Shown here piece by piece: positions 44,347 through 54,163 of a stretch of 58,566 nt of DNA. Both the position numbers and the translations under genes were made by a program. The notes beneath the pieces are model-generated. The model was given only the letters and a program-made list of their open reading frames with translations, was not told the DNA's origin and made no database searches. This DNA comes from Chloroflexota bacterium. GTDB taxonomy: Bacteria; Chloroflexota; Limnocylindria; Limnocylindrales; CSP1-4. Each line of letters opens with the position of its first letter. Positions within the stretch are counted from its first letter, which is position 1. Location of the stretch: NCBI GenBank assembly GCA_021783095.1, contig JAJXUG010000024.1, positions 1 to 58,566 of the forward strand, read 5' to 3'.

Positions 44347-47300
44347 TCACCGCGACGCCTGCCCGGCACGCGCCTCGGTGGGCTGCGGCGGCTCCACGGC
44401 CGCTGCGTGCTCCGCGAACAGGGCAAGCGCGTTGGCGAGCCGCATCTGGCGTGGCGTGCGGGCGCGGACGCGCAGGAGCCCCGGGCTCGCGACGACGTAC
44501 GCCACGCAGCGGGCGCGCGAGGTGGCCACGTTGAGGCGGTTGAGCGAGTAGAGGAACTCCATGCCGCGCGGGGCCTCGTCCTGGGTGGACGTGGCCATCG
44601 AGTAGATCGAGACCGGCGCCTCCTGGCCCTGGAACTTGTCCACGGTGCCGATCCGGGCGCCCCCCGGGAGCAGCGCCTCCAGCGCGCCCACCTGCGCGTT
44701 GTACGGCGTGACGACCAGGACGTCGTCGAGGCCGACCGGGCGCTCGTGGCCCTTCGCGTCGGTCCAGGAAAGCGCGCCCCCGGCGAGGGCATCGACCAGC
44801 CCCGCGACCGCCGCCGCTTCCTCGGGCGACTCGTTCGAGTTGCCTGCGTGGGGCACGGTGACGAGGCGCACGCCCGATGATCCAGCGGCGCCTTGGCCCT
44901 CGGCACCCAGCAGCTCCTGCCGCTCCAGGCCGGCGATCGGCTCCAGGCGCCCCTCGTAGAACGCCTCCGAGGTGAACGCACAGATCGACGGGTGGAGCCG
45001 GCGCGTCCGCTCGAGGAAGATGCCGCGGCCCGCGGGCATCGTGGCCGCGCCGTCGAGCAGGTGCGCGAGCGCGGACCGTTCCGCGCCGGGCGGGTGCGAG
45101 CCCTTGAGCGGCTGGTCGAGCTGCTGCGGGTCGCCCAGCAGCACGACGGACTTGGCCGCCTGCGACACGGCGAGCGCATTGGCGAGGGACATCTGCCCGG
45201 CCTCGTCGACGATCAGCACGTCGAGCAGGCCGGCGAACTCGGGGCGGGACCATGTCCAGGCGGTGCCGCCCACCACGTCGAGCTCGCCCCCGAGCAGGGC
45301 CTGCTCCGCGGCGGCGTTCTCCTTGAGCGGCCGGGCGCCCGTGAACGAGACGCGCTTGTCGGCGTCGGTGCGCTGGCCGATGCGCGGCGTCGGCAGGCCC
45401 TCGCGCCTGGCGACGTCCTCAATCTCGCCCAGCAGGTGGCCGATGACCTTGTGGCTGTTGGCCGTCACGCCCACCCGCAGGCCCCGCTCCGCGAGCGCGA
45501 TCGCGATCCGGGCGCCGATGTACGTCTTGCCCGAGCCGGGCGGCCCCTGGATCGCGAGGTAGCTCTGGTCGAGGGCGAGCGCGGCGGCCACGGCCGCCTC
45601 GGCGGCATCGGCCGCCTCGTCGCGGATGGCGCCGCCATCGGGCTGGCCCGCCCGTGGAGGCTCGCGCAGCAGCAGGTCCCGGGCGGCGCGACGCGGACCG
45701 TCGCCGGTGATGCCGTGCTCGGCGACCCATTCGCCCAGCCGCAGCAGGCTCTGGTGGAGGTCCGTCGGGTCCACGAAGTCGAACGGGATGAGCGAGCGGA
45801 CGGCGCCCGGCGCCTCGGTCGCGCGCCGCTTGAGATCGACCGTGCGGGCGGCCTCGTCGAGGGCGAGCACGGACCCGGGATAGCTGCCGTCCTGCGCCCT
45901 GACCGTGCCGCCGACCTTGACCTGGTGCTCCTGCTCGGGGAACCGGTAGCGGTAGACCACCGAGCGCTTGTCCGGGCCGACCTCCTGCACGAACTCCAGA
46001 CCGCCGAGAGGCTCGGGGGCGTCGATCCGCTCCTCCTCGGTCAGCTCGTCCTTGAGCTCGTACCAGCGGCGCCAGAACGACTTGTCCTCGCGCCGGTGCC
46101 ACCACAGCAGCTGGGCGAGCAGCCAGCGGGCGTGGCCGTCGGGCGTGCCGTCGTCGAGGCCACCCGGCGCGAGCCGCTCCGCCAGGGCTTCCACTTCGGA
46201 CAGTGCAACCGCCAGCTCCTCGTACGGCTCGGGCTCGCGCGGGACCTTGCGCGGCGGGTCGACGCCGAGCAGCACGGCGAGGGCCGGCCGGACCGTGGCC
46301 TCGAGCCAGTCGCGGAGCAGCAGCGTGGACACGACGTCGTCGCGGTTGTAGGCCTCGATGCGCGCCAGCGTCTCCTCGCCATGCTCGGCGTCCACGCCCT
46401 GGAGCCACGCCTCGAACGCCGCGATCGAGCTGCCCGCATCGCGCAGGTCGACCTCGCGCCCGAAGCCGTACAGCTTCTCGAGGCGCTTGATCGAGTAGCT
46501 CTCGACCGAGGCGCGGATCCCCTGGCGGACGACGTGGTAGAGGTCCACCAGCGTGCCGGCGCGGAGCAGGCCGTCCACCTCGTCCTCGCGCGTGCCGTGG
46601 CGGCCCATGAGGCGCCGCAGCGCGGTGGGCTCGTAGGGCGCGTAGTGGTAGATGTGGATCTTGGGGTCCTTCGCGAGCCGGTCCGCGAACAGGTCCATCA
46701 GCCGCTCGAAGGCCGCCCGCTCCGCCGCCTCGGTGACCGCGCCGTCCGCGTCCCGCGACCAGATGGCGTGGAACGCCGACGTCCGCGCTCCGTCCGGTCC
46801 CTCCTCGACCACGCCCGGCTCGAGCACGCCGAACAGGTAGTCGATGCCGTCGTCGGCGGCGTAGGGGTCGCCCTCGATGTCGAAGAACAGGTCGCCCGGG
46901 CGCGGGTCCGGCAGCGCGAGCAGGCCGCGGTCCGGCTCGAGGGTGCCGTCGCGGAGTCGGGACGGCTCAACCAGCTCCCAGAGCCGCCCGCCGCCGGGCG
47001 CGGGATCGCGGACCTGGATCGCCGCTTGCCTCTGGACGCGCTCGATGCCCGCCGCGCTCGCACCCTCGAGCCTCGGCGTCATCGGCAGCGTCGCGAGGGC
47101 GAGGCCGGTGCGGGTGCCGACGCCACGCTCGACGAGCGCCCGCCGCTGGCGGGACGTGATCCCGGCCACGAGCGAGAGGTGGTCGTCCGTCCGGCGACGC
47201 TTGGAGCAGACCTCGTCCCAGCGGCAGACGTCGCAGTGCTCGACGGGCTCCGGGTACGTGCCGACCGGCGGGTTGGCGGGCGTCGTCTCAGCCACGTGCG

Positions 47301-47913
47301 CTTCGAAGAGCCGCTTCGCCATGCGGTAGTAGGCCATGAAGTCCGCGACCCGGTAGGTCGCCGTCTCGCGCGCCTTGCCGCCCAAGACCACGTGCAGGTG
47401 CTCGGGCTCGACGCCCTGGATTCGCTGGAGGCCCTCCACGTAGGAGCAGATCTGGAGGATGGCGCTGGCCTTCACGTGGCGGGCGAGCTTGGTGTCCGCC
47501 ACCTCGTAGCTCCACGCGCCGAGCGCGCTCGGCCGCTCGACGCGGAGCAGGAAGTCCGCATGGCCTCGCCACCGGCCGTCGAAGAACGTGGCCTGGTAGA
47601 CGACGTCGTCGCCGCGGCGCAGGGCCGCCTCCGTCTCGCGCGCCGCCGCCCGCAGCTGCTCGGCGCCGTCCGCGATCGACCCGTCGAGCGCAATCTCGGT
47701 CACGGCCCGGCCCGCGGCGACCAGCGACGCGAGATACCTCGCCTCGTGTTCGAACCCGCGCTGCTGGATGACCTTCAGCTCGGGATCGTCCCGGACTGGG
47801 CGCTCGACCAGGCCCGCCAGCCGCGCGATCTCCAGCCCGGTCAGGTGCTCGCACGCCAGGAACCCCACCAGATCCGTGGCGGCGAAGACGTGGCTCCCAT
47901 CGACAAGCTGCAT
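44347..47913 (-). CDS. TM0106-type RecB-like nuclease fused to SF1 helicase
   Basis: The 1188-residue protein has an N-terminal PD-(D/E)XK domain (YEVADTKLARHVK, then QICSYVEGLQ) with a Cas4-like cysteine group near HCDVCRWDEVC, an RNase H-like middle (FFDIEGDPY), and a C-terminal Upf1/Dna2-type helicase: Walker A IQGPPGSGKTYIGAR, Walker B VLIVDEAGQMSLANA, and the late motif TVDKFQGQEAPVSIYSMATS. Such proteins are predicted DNA end-processing machines. It precedes the deacetylase and follows a second helicase gene by about 40 bases. Confidence 0.92.
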   Translation of the reverse strand: MQLVDGSHVFAATDLVGFLACEHLTGLEIARLAGLVERPVRDDPELKVIQQRGFEHEARYLASLVAAGRAVTEIALDGSIADGAEQLRAAARETEAALRRGDDVVYQATFFDGRWRGHADFLLRVERPSALGAWSYEVADTKLARHVKASAILQICSYVEGLQRIQGVEPEHLHVVLGGKARETATYRVADFMAYYRMAKRLFEAHVAETTPANPPVGTYPEPVEHCDVCRWDEVCSKRRRTDDHLSLVAGITSRQRRALVERGVGTRTGLALATLPMTPRLEGASAAGIERVQRQAAIQVRDPAPGGGRLWELVEPSRLRDGTLEPDRGLLALPDPRPGDLFFDIEGDPYAADDGIDYLFGVLEPGVVEEGPDGARTSAFHAIWSRDADGAVTEAAERAAFERLMDLFADRLAKDPKIHIYHYAPYEPTALRRLMGRHGTREDEVDGLLRAGTLVDLYHVVRQGIRASVESYSIKRLEKLYGFGREVDLRDAGSSIAAFEAWLQGVDAEHGEETLARIEAYNRDDVVSTLLLRDWLEATVRPALAVLLGVDPPRKVPREPEPYEELAVALSEVEALAERLAPGGLDDGTPDGHARWLLAQLLWWHRREDKSFWRRWYELKDELTEEERIDAPEPLGGLEFVQEVGPDKRSVVYRYRFPEQEHQVKVGGTVRAQDGSYPGSVLALDEAARTVDLKRRATEAPGAVRSLIPFDFVDPTDLHQSLLRLGEWVAEHGITGDGPRRAARDLLLREPPRAGQPDGGAIRDEAADAAEAAVAAALALDQSYLAIQGPPGSGKTYIGARIAIALAERGLRVGVTANSHKVIGHLLGEIEDVARREGLPTPRIGQRTDADKRVSFTGARPLKENAAAEQALLGGELDVVGGTAWTWSRPEFAGLLDVLIVDEAGQMSLANALAVSQAAKSVVLLGDPQQLDQPLKGSHPPGAERSALAHLLDGAATMPAGRGIFLERTRRLHPSICAFTSEAFYEGRLEPIAGLERQELLGAEGQGAAGSSGVRLVTVPHAGNSNESPEEAAAVAGLVDALAGGALSWTDAKGHERPVGLDDVLVVTPYNAQVGALEALLPGGARIGTVDKFQGQEAPVSIYSMATSTQDEAPRGMEFLYSLNRLNVATSRARCVAYVVASPGLLRVRARTPRQMRLANALALFAEHAAAVEPPQPTEARAGQASR

Positions 47914-47951
47914 GCGCGTCTATCGTCGGCGATCGGGTGACACCTTGGATG

Positions 47952-49703
47952 TCACGCGCGCGAGAGTCGCGCTGCGAGCGCCGGTGGCGCGATCACCACG
48001 AGCTCAGTCGTCGGCCGGGTCAGGGCGCTGTAGAGGAGCTCGTCGAGGCGGTCGCCATCCGTGGGCAGCTCGCACAGGATCACGACCGGCCGCTCGAGGC
48101 CCTTGAACCGCCGCACGGTCTCGAACCGGACCACGGCGTCGTCGGGCGGCTCGTCGGGCACGTCCTCGGGCGCGAGGCCCCGTGACGAGCCGTCGTCGTG
48201 GATCGAGCCGTTCCAGAGCACCGCGTTGCCGAACCGGCGGCGCGCCCAGACCTCGCTCCGCGCCGCGCTCCTACCCGAGAGCACCGCCACATCCCAGGAG
48301 CGGACCCGCTCCACGCTCAGCAGGCGGTGGAGCTCGAGGCGAACGGCCTCGACCGTCTCGCGACCGGGCGCTGCGGTGATCACCGTGCACCGGCTCGTGC
48401 TGGCGAGCCCGCCATCTTCACCATCCCGGTAGGCCACCACCGCCTCGTCGCCGCGGTAGAAGCGGTTCGCGAGGGCGGCGACCGAACCCGGGTTGCGCAG
48501 GTTCTCGTACAGCGTGAGGCGGACCGGCAGCTCCAGCTGGCCGACGACGTCTGGGCCGCGAAGCGCCTGCCCCGGGTCGTGGAAGACCCACAGCACGCCG
48601 TCGTCGGGATCGTGGAGCAGCTGCTCGAGCAGCAGCAGCCACTCGGCGTCGAAGTCCTGGCCCTCGTCCACCACGATCGCGTGGAAGCGCTCGCCGGGCA
48701 GCCGCTCGATCGCCCGGCCGAGGGCGCCGGGGAGCGCCGCGAACCAGCCGTCCGGGACGCGCGGGCCGTGCGGCGCGATGACGCCGGCGCGCACGGACAG
48801 CAGCTCGGCGAGCCGGTGGAACGTGGCGACGGTGAGGCCGCCGCCGGCGTCCCCCGCTGCGCCCTCCACTCCGGCCAGCTCGCGCCCGAGCGCCGTCGCG
48901 AGCGGCTGGTTGTAGCAGGCGAGCAGCGTCCGGTAGCCCTCGGCCGCGAGCCGGCGTGCCTTCTCCGCGGCGAGCATCGACTTGCCGGAGCCCGCAGGGC
49001 CAACCACCTCCACGCGGCGCGCCGACTTCGTCTGCCCGAGGACGAACAGCTGCTGGCGCGTGGCGGCGACGAGGGTCGGCCGGTCGTCGAGGATCCGGCC
49101 GCGGACGAGGCGGTGGAGCTCCACGGTAGGGGCGAGGTGGTCGGCGACGCGTCGCATCCCGGCCTCGCCGAGCGGATCGCCGTGCGAGCCGTCGCCCACG
49201 TAGAAGGCGAACGCCGCCTCGACCCACGCCCGCGCCGACGCCGCGCTCTCGAGCGCCTGCGCGTCGAGGACGATCCGCCGGTCCGCGTCCGGGCCCAGCA
49301 GGACGTGGCCGGCCGGGAGGCTCGCGAGGTCGACGTCGGGGAAGGCGACGGCGTGGCCGGCTCGCGGCCTCGACCCCGTCGGCCAGCCCGGCAGCGCGGT
49401 GAGCGCGCGGACCAGCTCGTGGCGATTGTCCTCGGCCTGCTTGAACGGGGACGCGCGGAGCTCGATGGGGCCGAGGAACCAGCGACCCCGGGCGTCTCGC
49501 GACGGCCTGCCGGCCTTCGTCTCCAGCACCAGGAGGCCGCCTTCGGGATGGGCGATCACGATGTCGGCCTCGCCGTCGAGCGCGGGTCGCCCGGGCGCGG
49601 GGCTCGCGGTCCAGCGCACGTTCTCGTACACGGCGTGGGGCGGCGGCAGCGCGTCTCGCAGTCGGCTGGTGACTCGCCGCTCGGCGTCGGCCCCCCTGGT
49701 CAT
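47952..49703 (-). CDS. NERD-domain nuclease fused to UvrD-like helicase
   Basis: The protein of about 583 residues starts MTRGADAERRVTSRLRDALP with a NERD domain (GEADIVIAHPEGGLLVLETKAG), then a helicase part with Walker A VVGPAGSGKSMLAAEKA, Walker B IVVDEGQDFDAEWL and late motifs RFETVRRFKGLERPVVIL and LYSALTRPTTELVVI. It likely unwinds and trims DNA ends. The same frame stays open to an ATG at 50033 with coding-like codons up to about 49930, so the true start may be further upstream. It sits next to the second nuclease-helicase. Confidence 0.85.
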   Translation of the reverse strand: MTRGADAERRVTSRLRDALPPPHAVYENVRWTASPAPGRPALDGEADIVIAHPEGGLLVLETKAGRPSRDARGRWFLGPIELRASPFKQAEDNRHELVRALTALPGWPTGSRPRAGHAVAFPDVDLASLPAGHVLLGPDADRRIVLDAQALESAASARAWVEAAFAFYVGDGSHGDPLGEAGMRRVADHLAPTVELHRLVRGRILDDRPTLVAATRQQLFVLGQTKSARRVEVVGPAGSGKSMLAAEKARRLAAEGYRTLLACYNQPLATALGRELAGVEGAAGDAGGGLTVATFHRLAELLSVRAGVIAPHGPRVPDGWFAALPGALGRAIERLPGERFHAIVVDEGQDFDAEWLLLLEQLLHDPDDGVLWVFHDPGQALRGPDVVGQLELPVRLTLYENLRNPGSVAALANRFYRGDEAVVAYRDGEDGGLASTSRCTVITAAPGRETVEAVRLELHRLLSVERVRSWDVAVLSGRSAARSEVWARRRFGNAVLWNGSIHDDGSSRGLAPEDVPDEPPDDAVVRFETVRRFKGLERPVVILCELPTDGDRLDELLYSALTRPTTELVVIAPPALAARLSRA

Positions 49704-50023
49704 GGCCCCGAGTGTGCGCGTTTCGGCGGGCGTGCGCCAGGCGAATCGCAGCGCGTCGGCAGCTTCGCCCGCCGGGACGCCGGCCGCCGCGGCGACGTGC
49801 CGGCCGCCGGTCGTGAGCGCCACAGGTTCGAGGCTGCCGTTGCCCCCGTCGGCCGCGGGGCTGATCGCCACGACCTCGCCCGCCCCGATGTGGCGGACGA
49901 GCTCCGGGAGCGTCCACGACCCCCCGCGACACGGGAGGGCCGCCGATCGGGGAGGGAGTCGCTGGGGGCCGCCAGAAGCCGGGAATCGTGACAACCGGCC
50001 CTCCAACAGTTCATCCAATCGTG
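49704..50023 (-). other. In-frame open stretch upstream of the NERD helicase
   Basis: The minus-strand frame continues 330 bases upstream of the chosen start. The part from about 49930 to 49704 (WTLPELVRHIGAGEVVAISP) has strong G/C third-position bias; the first 100 bases after ATG 50033 do not. It is either a real N-terminal extension or a relic joined in frame. No ribosome site marks either start. Confidence 0.4.
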
Positions 50024-50035
50024 TGATGTTCATCA
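50024..50035. promoter_or_regulatory. Palindromic candidate ArsR operator
   Basis: tgatg-tt-catca is a perfect dyad 41 bases upstream of the arsR-type ATG at 50077, in the divergent region. Its AT-rich nature stands out from the surroundings. ArsR-family proteins bind such dyads over their own promoter, so autoregulation is likely. Confidence 0.5.
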
Positions 50036-50076
50036 AGCGCTGAGGTGTCCCGCCCCAGTCCACCAGAGGCATCCCG

Positions 50077-50406
50077 ATGGCAACTCCCCTCCCGGTCGTG
50101 GGCGAACCCCGTCTCGACCTTCCGGCTCCCGACGTCGACGCGGCGACGGCCGCGGCGGCCCTGCTCTCCGACCGGACGCGGGCGGGCATCCTGCGGATGC
50201 TGGCCGACGGCCCGCACTGCGTGTGCGAGATGGCAGCCGCCCTGGGCGAGCGGGACAACAACGTCTCCAACCACCTCGCGAAGCTCCGCGATGCGGGCCT
50301 GGTCCGCGCCGCCCGCCACGAGGCGAACGCCCGGTTCCTCTACTACGAGCGCGACGAGGAGGCCGTCGCCGCGGCCCGGGCAGCGCTGGCGGACGTCCTG
50401 CGGTGA
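50077..50406 (+). CDS. ArsR-family metal-responsive repressor
   Basis: The 109-residue winged-helix protein has the metal-sensing motif HCVCEM (C48, C50) at the start of the recognition region, as in arsenite sensors (ELCVCDL), and a recognition helix [16 protein letters not shown]. It should release DNA on binding arsenite or a related thiophilic ion. Its stop overlaps the permease GTG, so the two are translationally coupled. The dyad at 50024-50035 is a probable operator. Confidence 0.9.
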   Translation: MATPLPVVGEPRLDLPAPDVDAATAAAALLSDRTRAGILRMLADGPHCVCEMAAALGERDNNVSNHLAKLRDAGLVRAARHEANARFLYYERDEEAVAAARAALADVLR

Positions 50407-51443
50407 CCACGCTCGCCGCCCGCCGCGCGCAGGTGCCGCTCCGGCTCGCGGTCACGGTCGGCGCGGTCCTCTGGCTGGTCGCCTGGCTCCTCGCGCTGCC
50501 GGCCTCGACGTGGGCCGCCTTCGAGGTCCTCGGGCTCGACCAGGCGTCGCAGCTCGGCCAGGCCGTCGCCTTCTTCCTGTTCGACGTGCCCAAGGTGCTG
50601 CTGCTCCTCACGGGCATCGTGACCCTGGTCTCGTTCCTGCGCTCGTACGTCTCGCCGGAGAGGGTCCGGCGCGCGCTCGCGGGGCGCAACGCCGTCGTCG
50701 GCACGGCCGCCGCGGCGGGCTTCGGGATCGTCACCCCGTTCTGCTCGTGCTCGGCGGTGCCGCTGTTCATCGGCTTCCTCGAGGCGGGCGTGCCGCTCGG
50801 CGTGACGTTCGCGTTCCTCGTCGCCTCGCCCATGGTCAACGAGGTCGCGATCGTCCTCCTGTGGGGTCTCGTCGGCCCCCAGCTCACCATCGCATACGTC
50901 GTCGCGGGACTTGTCGTCGCGGTGTTCGCGGGGCTGCTCATCGGTCGGCTGGGCCTGGAGCGCTACGTCGAGGACTACGTTTGGAAGATCCGTGCCGGGA
51001 GCGTTGCCGTGGACTTCAAGCCCACGCTGGCGGACCGGACCCGCGACGCGTGGCGCTCCACCCTGGACATCGTCGGGCGCGTGTGGCCCTACGTCATCGT
51101 CGGCATCGGCGTCGGCGCGCTGATCCACGGCTTCGTCCCGACCGACCTCGTGGTCCAGGTCGGCGGCCGCGGCGACCCGCTCGCGGTCCCGGCGCTGGTC
51201 GCGCTGGGCGTTCCGCTCTACTCCAATGCCGCGGGCACGATCCCGATCATCGAGGCGCTCCTCGGCAAAGGCCTGCCGGTGGGCTCGGCGCTCGCGTTCA
51301 TGATGGCCATCACCGCCCTCTCCCTGCCCGAGATGGTGATCCTGCGGAAGGTCATGAAGCCGCGCCTGCTGGCGACCTTCGCCGGCACCGTTGCCGTCGG
51401 GATCGTGGTCATCGGCTACCTGTTCAACTGGCTGGCCGCCTGA
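50403..51443 (+). CDS. ArsP/DUF318-type permease
   Basis: The 346-residue protein has eight to ten helices with the family signature [20 protein letters not shown] and SPMVNEVAI, repeated in weaker form as [12 protein letters not shown]. The family includes ArsP, which exports trivalent methylarsenicals. It is coupled to the ArsR gene by a GTGA overlap and followed by a CxxC thioredoxin-fold gene, the usual companion of this permease. Metalloid or thiol-reactive ion export is likely. Confidence 0.88.
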   Translation: MTTLAARRAQVPLRLAVTVGAVLWLVAWLLALPASTWAAFEVLGLDQASQLGQAVAFFLFDVPKVLLLLTGIVTLVSFLRSYVSPERVRRALAGRNAVVGTAAAAGFGIVTPFCSCSAVPLFIGFLEAGVPLGVTFAFLVASPMVNEVAIVLLWGLVGPQLTIAYVVAGLVVAVFAGLLIGRLGLERYVEDYVWKIRAGSVAVDFKPTLADRTRDAWRSTLDIVGRVWPYVIVGIGVGALIHGFVPTDLVVQVGGRGDPLAVPALVALGVPLYSNAAGTIPIIEALLGKGLPVGSALAFMMAITALSLPEMVILRKVMKPRLLATFAGTVAVGIVVIGYLFNWLAA

Positions 51444-51502
51444 CGGCCATCCCCTGCGAGGTCGGCGCCAGACCCGCCCCGCCCGCAACGGAGGTTTCAC
51501 CG

Positions 51503-51739
51503 GTGAAGACGATCCAGGTCCTCGGCAGCGGCTGCAACAACTGCATCCGGCTCGAGAAGAACGCGCGCGAGGCGGTCGCGGCCGTCGGGGTCGAGGCCGA
51601 GATCACCAAGGTGACCGACTACGCCGAGATCATGTCCTACGGGATCCTGAGCACCCCCGGGCTGGTCATCGACGGCAAGGTCGTGAGCTTCGGGCGCGTG
51701 CCCTCCGCCGACGACATCAAGGTCTGGCTCGGCGAGTAG
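51503..51739 (+). CDS. Small redox-active disulfide protein (thioredoxin fold)
   Basis: The 78-residue protein has the CxxC motif GCNNC (C11, C14) and the cis-Pro loop STPGLVIDG, matching the TM0996-type glutaredoxin-like family. GTG 51503 has GGAGGTTT upstream. It lies 60 bases past the permease gene in the same direction and may reduce or deliver the permease's thiophilic substrate. Confidence 0.88.
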   Translation: MKTIQVLGSGCNNCIRLEKNAREAVAAVGVEAEITKVTDYAEIMSYGILSTPGLVIDGKVVSFGRVPSADDIKVWLGE

Positions 51740-51931
51740 AGCCTGGCGTGCCCATCAGCGCGTGACCATCGTCTGCGCCCTGGCCGAGGACGTCCCGGTC
51801 GACCGCCCATGTTGCACTGACGGCCAGTACCCGGCCGATCAGGCGAGGGAGCGAACCACGAACCACAGCGACAGTCCCCGCGGTCCGGCCGATGTCTCCC
51901 AGCGCCAACCTGCGAAAGGACGCGAATCTCG

Positions 51932-53041
51932 ATGACAGCCACCACGTTTGCCAACCCCGCCGCCGCCGTCCCACTCGCCCGCCTGCGCGGCTTCCACCCC
52001 GGCTGGTTCGGCGCGGTCATGGGCACCGCGATCGTCGGCATCGTCGCCTACCAGAACCCGGGACAGGTCGTCGGCCTCAAGGATGCGGCCCACGCGATCG
52101 GGGTGGCGATGGTCGCCATCTCCGCCCTGCTCGCCGTCGGACTCGGGATCCCCTATGTCGTCCGCTGGATCCGGCATCCGGACGCCGCGCGCGCGGATCT
52201 CGCCAACCCGCTGACCGGCGCCCTGTACGGGACCTTCCCGGGCGGCATCCTGGTGCTGGCCGTGGGCATCGCGACCGTGGGGCCCTCCGTCCTGTCCGCG
52301 TCGGCGACCACGACCATCGTCGCGGTCCTGGCCGTGGTCGGGATCGCGCTGGCGTTCGCGGTCAGCGTCGCGTTCGCGGCGCTGCTCTTCGTCAACCACG
52401 GCGTGGACCAGCAGGCGGCCAACGGCGCGTGGTTCATCCCGCCGGTCGTCAACATCGTGGTCCCCATGGCGCTGGTGCCGCTCGCCCCGCATGTGGCGGC
52501 TGGCGACCTGTCGATGCTCGTCCTGGCCGGCTACGCGTTCTGGGGCATGGGGTTCCTGCTCTTCGTCCTCGTCGCCTCGCTCCTCTACGACCGGCTCGTG
52601 TTCCACCCCCTGCCCGCCGCGCCCCTGGCGCCCTCGCTGTGGATCGGGCTCGGGCCGATCGGCGTCGGCAGCCTCGCCCTCCTGCGGCTGGGACAGGCAG
52701 GGGCCCCGCTGTGGGGCGCCTCGGCGCCGGTGGTCGGCGTGATCTCGTCGGTGGCGGCCGCCACGATCTGGGGGTTCGGCCTCTGGTGGCTCGCCGCGGC
52801 TGCGGTCCTGCTGGCCGCCTACCTGCGCCGCGGCAGTCTCCCCTACGGCCTGGGCTGGTGGGCCTTCACGTTCCCTCTGGGCGCATACGTCGCGAGCACC
52901 CTGGCGCTCGGAAGGGCGTGGCAGGCCGGATGGCTCGAGGCGCTGGCCGCTGGGCTCTTCCTCCTGCTCATCGTCTTCTGGGCGGTGGTGAGCGTGGGGA
53001 CGCTGGCGGCGACACGGTCGGGCTCCATCTGGCGGCGCTGA
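51932..53041 (+). CDS. TDT-family transporter (TehA/SLAC1-like)
   Basis: The 369-residue protein has about ten helices and opens with the diagnostic GFHPGWFGAVMGTAIVG. The fold is that of the TehA anion channel and fungal malate or sulfite transporters; some bacterial members affect tellurite resistance. It is 192 bases from the redox protein, so membership of the arsR operon is possible but unproven. The terminal region is basic and cytoplasmic. Confidence 0.85.
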   Translation: MTATTFANPAAAVPLARLRGFHPGWFGAVMGTAIVGIVAYQNPGQVVGLKDAAHAIGVAMVAISALLAVGLGIPYVVRWIRHPDAARADLANPLTGALYGTFPGGILVLAVGIATVGPSVLSASATTTIVAVLAVVGIALAFAVSVAFAALLFVNHGVDQQAANGAWFIPPVVNIVVPMALVPLAPHVAAGDLSMLVLAGYAFWGMGFLLFVLVASLLYDRLVFHPLPAAPLAPSLWIGLGPIGVGSLALLRLGQAGAPLWGASAPVVGVISSVAAATIWGFGLWWLAAAAVLLAAYLRRGSLPYGLGWWAFTFPLGAYVASTLALGRAWQAGWLEALAAGLFLLLIVFWAVVSVGTLAATRSGSIWRR

Positions 53042-53172
53042 GCCGCACGCTGCAGCGCGGCCGAGCTTCGCGCATGCGCGCTCATCGGTGCGCTGCGCCC
53101 GCACCCCAGCGCCTCTCCCCGGGTGGGACCGCGCCGACGTGGCGCCGACGGCCTCGTCCCGGCCGGCCTTCG

Positions 53173-54057
53173 TCAGGCTTCCGGGTCCGGGTCCTCGTTG
53201 TCGAGTCCGAGCAGCGCCTCGACGTCGCCGCCGCACGGCGTGATCTCGTACAGCCGCGGGCGAAGGCTGATCGCGTGGCGGAGCGCCTCGGAGACCTGGC
53301 CGTCCCGGCGGTCGATGTCTTCGACCACCAGCTTGACCGGCAGGATGTGGCCGAGGTCCTCGGGGTAGGCGCTGGCCGGCATCTCGAAGTAGTAGGCGCC
53401 CGCCACGCGGCACACGGAGATCCGCCCCTGCCGCGGCAGGTTCTGGGTGACCACGAGGTCGCCCACGCGCATTCCCGCCGACTCGGTCGCGAGCATCCGG
53501 TGCGCCCGCCACGCCTGGAGCTGGGCCGCCGAGAGCTCGGCCTTGGCCCGGCGGCGCTCGGCGATGCGGCGGAGGTCCTGCTCCTCTGCCCAGCCCCAGC
53601 CCTGGCGCAGCCGACCGGCCTTGAGCTCGGCCCAGACGAAGTCCGGGCGGTGGCCGCTGGTGCGCATCGCCCAGTAGCGTCGGCCGGGCTGCCCAGGCAG
53701 GCCCTGCGGCGTGGCCTCGCCCGCCTTCGAGGGCCGCTTCACGGGCGGCCGCTTGACGCCGAGGCGAACGAACACCTCGTCGATGTCGTGGATGACCTCG
53801 CGTGACTCGGCGTCCTCCCGTCCGGCAAGGAGCGCTTCGAGGGCCGCCTCGTGGCTGTCCTCGCGCTGTGCCAGCCGCTCGAGCGCTCGGACGGCGAAGC
53901 GCGAGTACTCCGGGTGGCCGATCCAGTCGGCCATGGGGGCGACCGCAGCCGGCCCTGCCGCGACGACGAGGTCGCGCAGGTCCATTCGGTTGAGCTTGTC
54001 CGCGGCGCGGACCTTGGCGAGCGTGCGGTCTAGGTTGTCCAAAGAGGCGAACCTCAC
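53173..54057 (-). CDS. Helical protein with possible PUA/EVE-like domain
   Basis: The 294-residue protein has an N-terminal helical half (about 1-100, HEAT-like: AAVAPMADWIGHPEYSRFAV), a Lys/Pro linker, and a C-terminal domain reading RRYWAMRTSGHRPDFVWAEL, GRLRQGWGWAEEQDL, GDLVVTQNLPRQG and ISVCRVAGAYYFEM. The W/G-rich pattern with a basic loop resembles PUA/EVE-like domains that read modified nucleic acids. The assignment is by eye and tentative. The start is GTG 54057; a later ATG in LNRMDLRDL is possible. Confidence 0.6.
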   Translation of the reverse strand: MRFASLDNLDRTLAKVRAADKLNRMDLRDLVVAAGPAAVAPMADWIGHPEYSRFAVRALERLAQREDSHEAALEALLAGREDAESREVIHDIDEVFVRLGVKRPPVKRPSKAGEATPQGLPGQPGRRYWAMRTSGHRPDFVWAELKAGRLRQGWGWAEEQDLRRIAERRRAKAELSAAQLQAWRAHRMLATESAGMRVGDLVVTQNLPRQGRISVCRVAGAYYFEMPASAYPEDLGHILPVKLVVEDIDRRDGQVSEALRHAISLRPRLYEITPCGGDVEALLGLDNEDPDPEA

Positions 54058-54163
54058 GAAACGATCGGCGCGGGACGTCGGCGGCGGTCACCAATAGGAT
54101 CGCCCCGTTCGGCGTTGAGCGCTTGCCCATCGCGCGCTTCGCCCCTGGCCGATACTCGTCCGC

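Noticed and set aside
50031..50033. ATG 50033 as the definite start of the NERD helicase
   Set aside because: It overlaps the ArsR-type dyad, has no ribosome site, and its first codons lack the genome's usual bias. The extension is kept as an open alternative.
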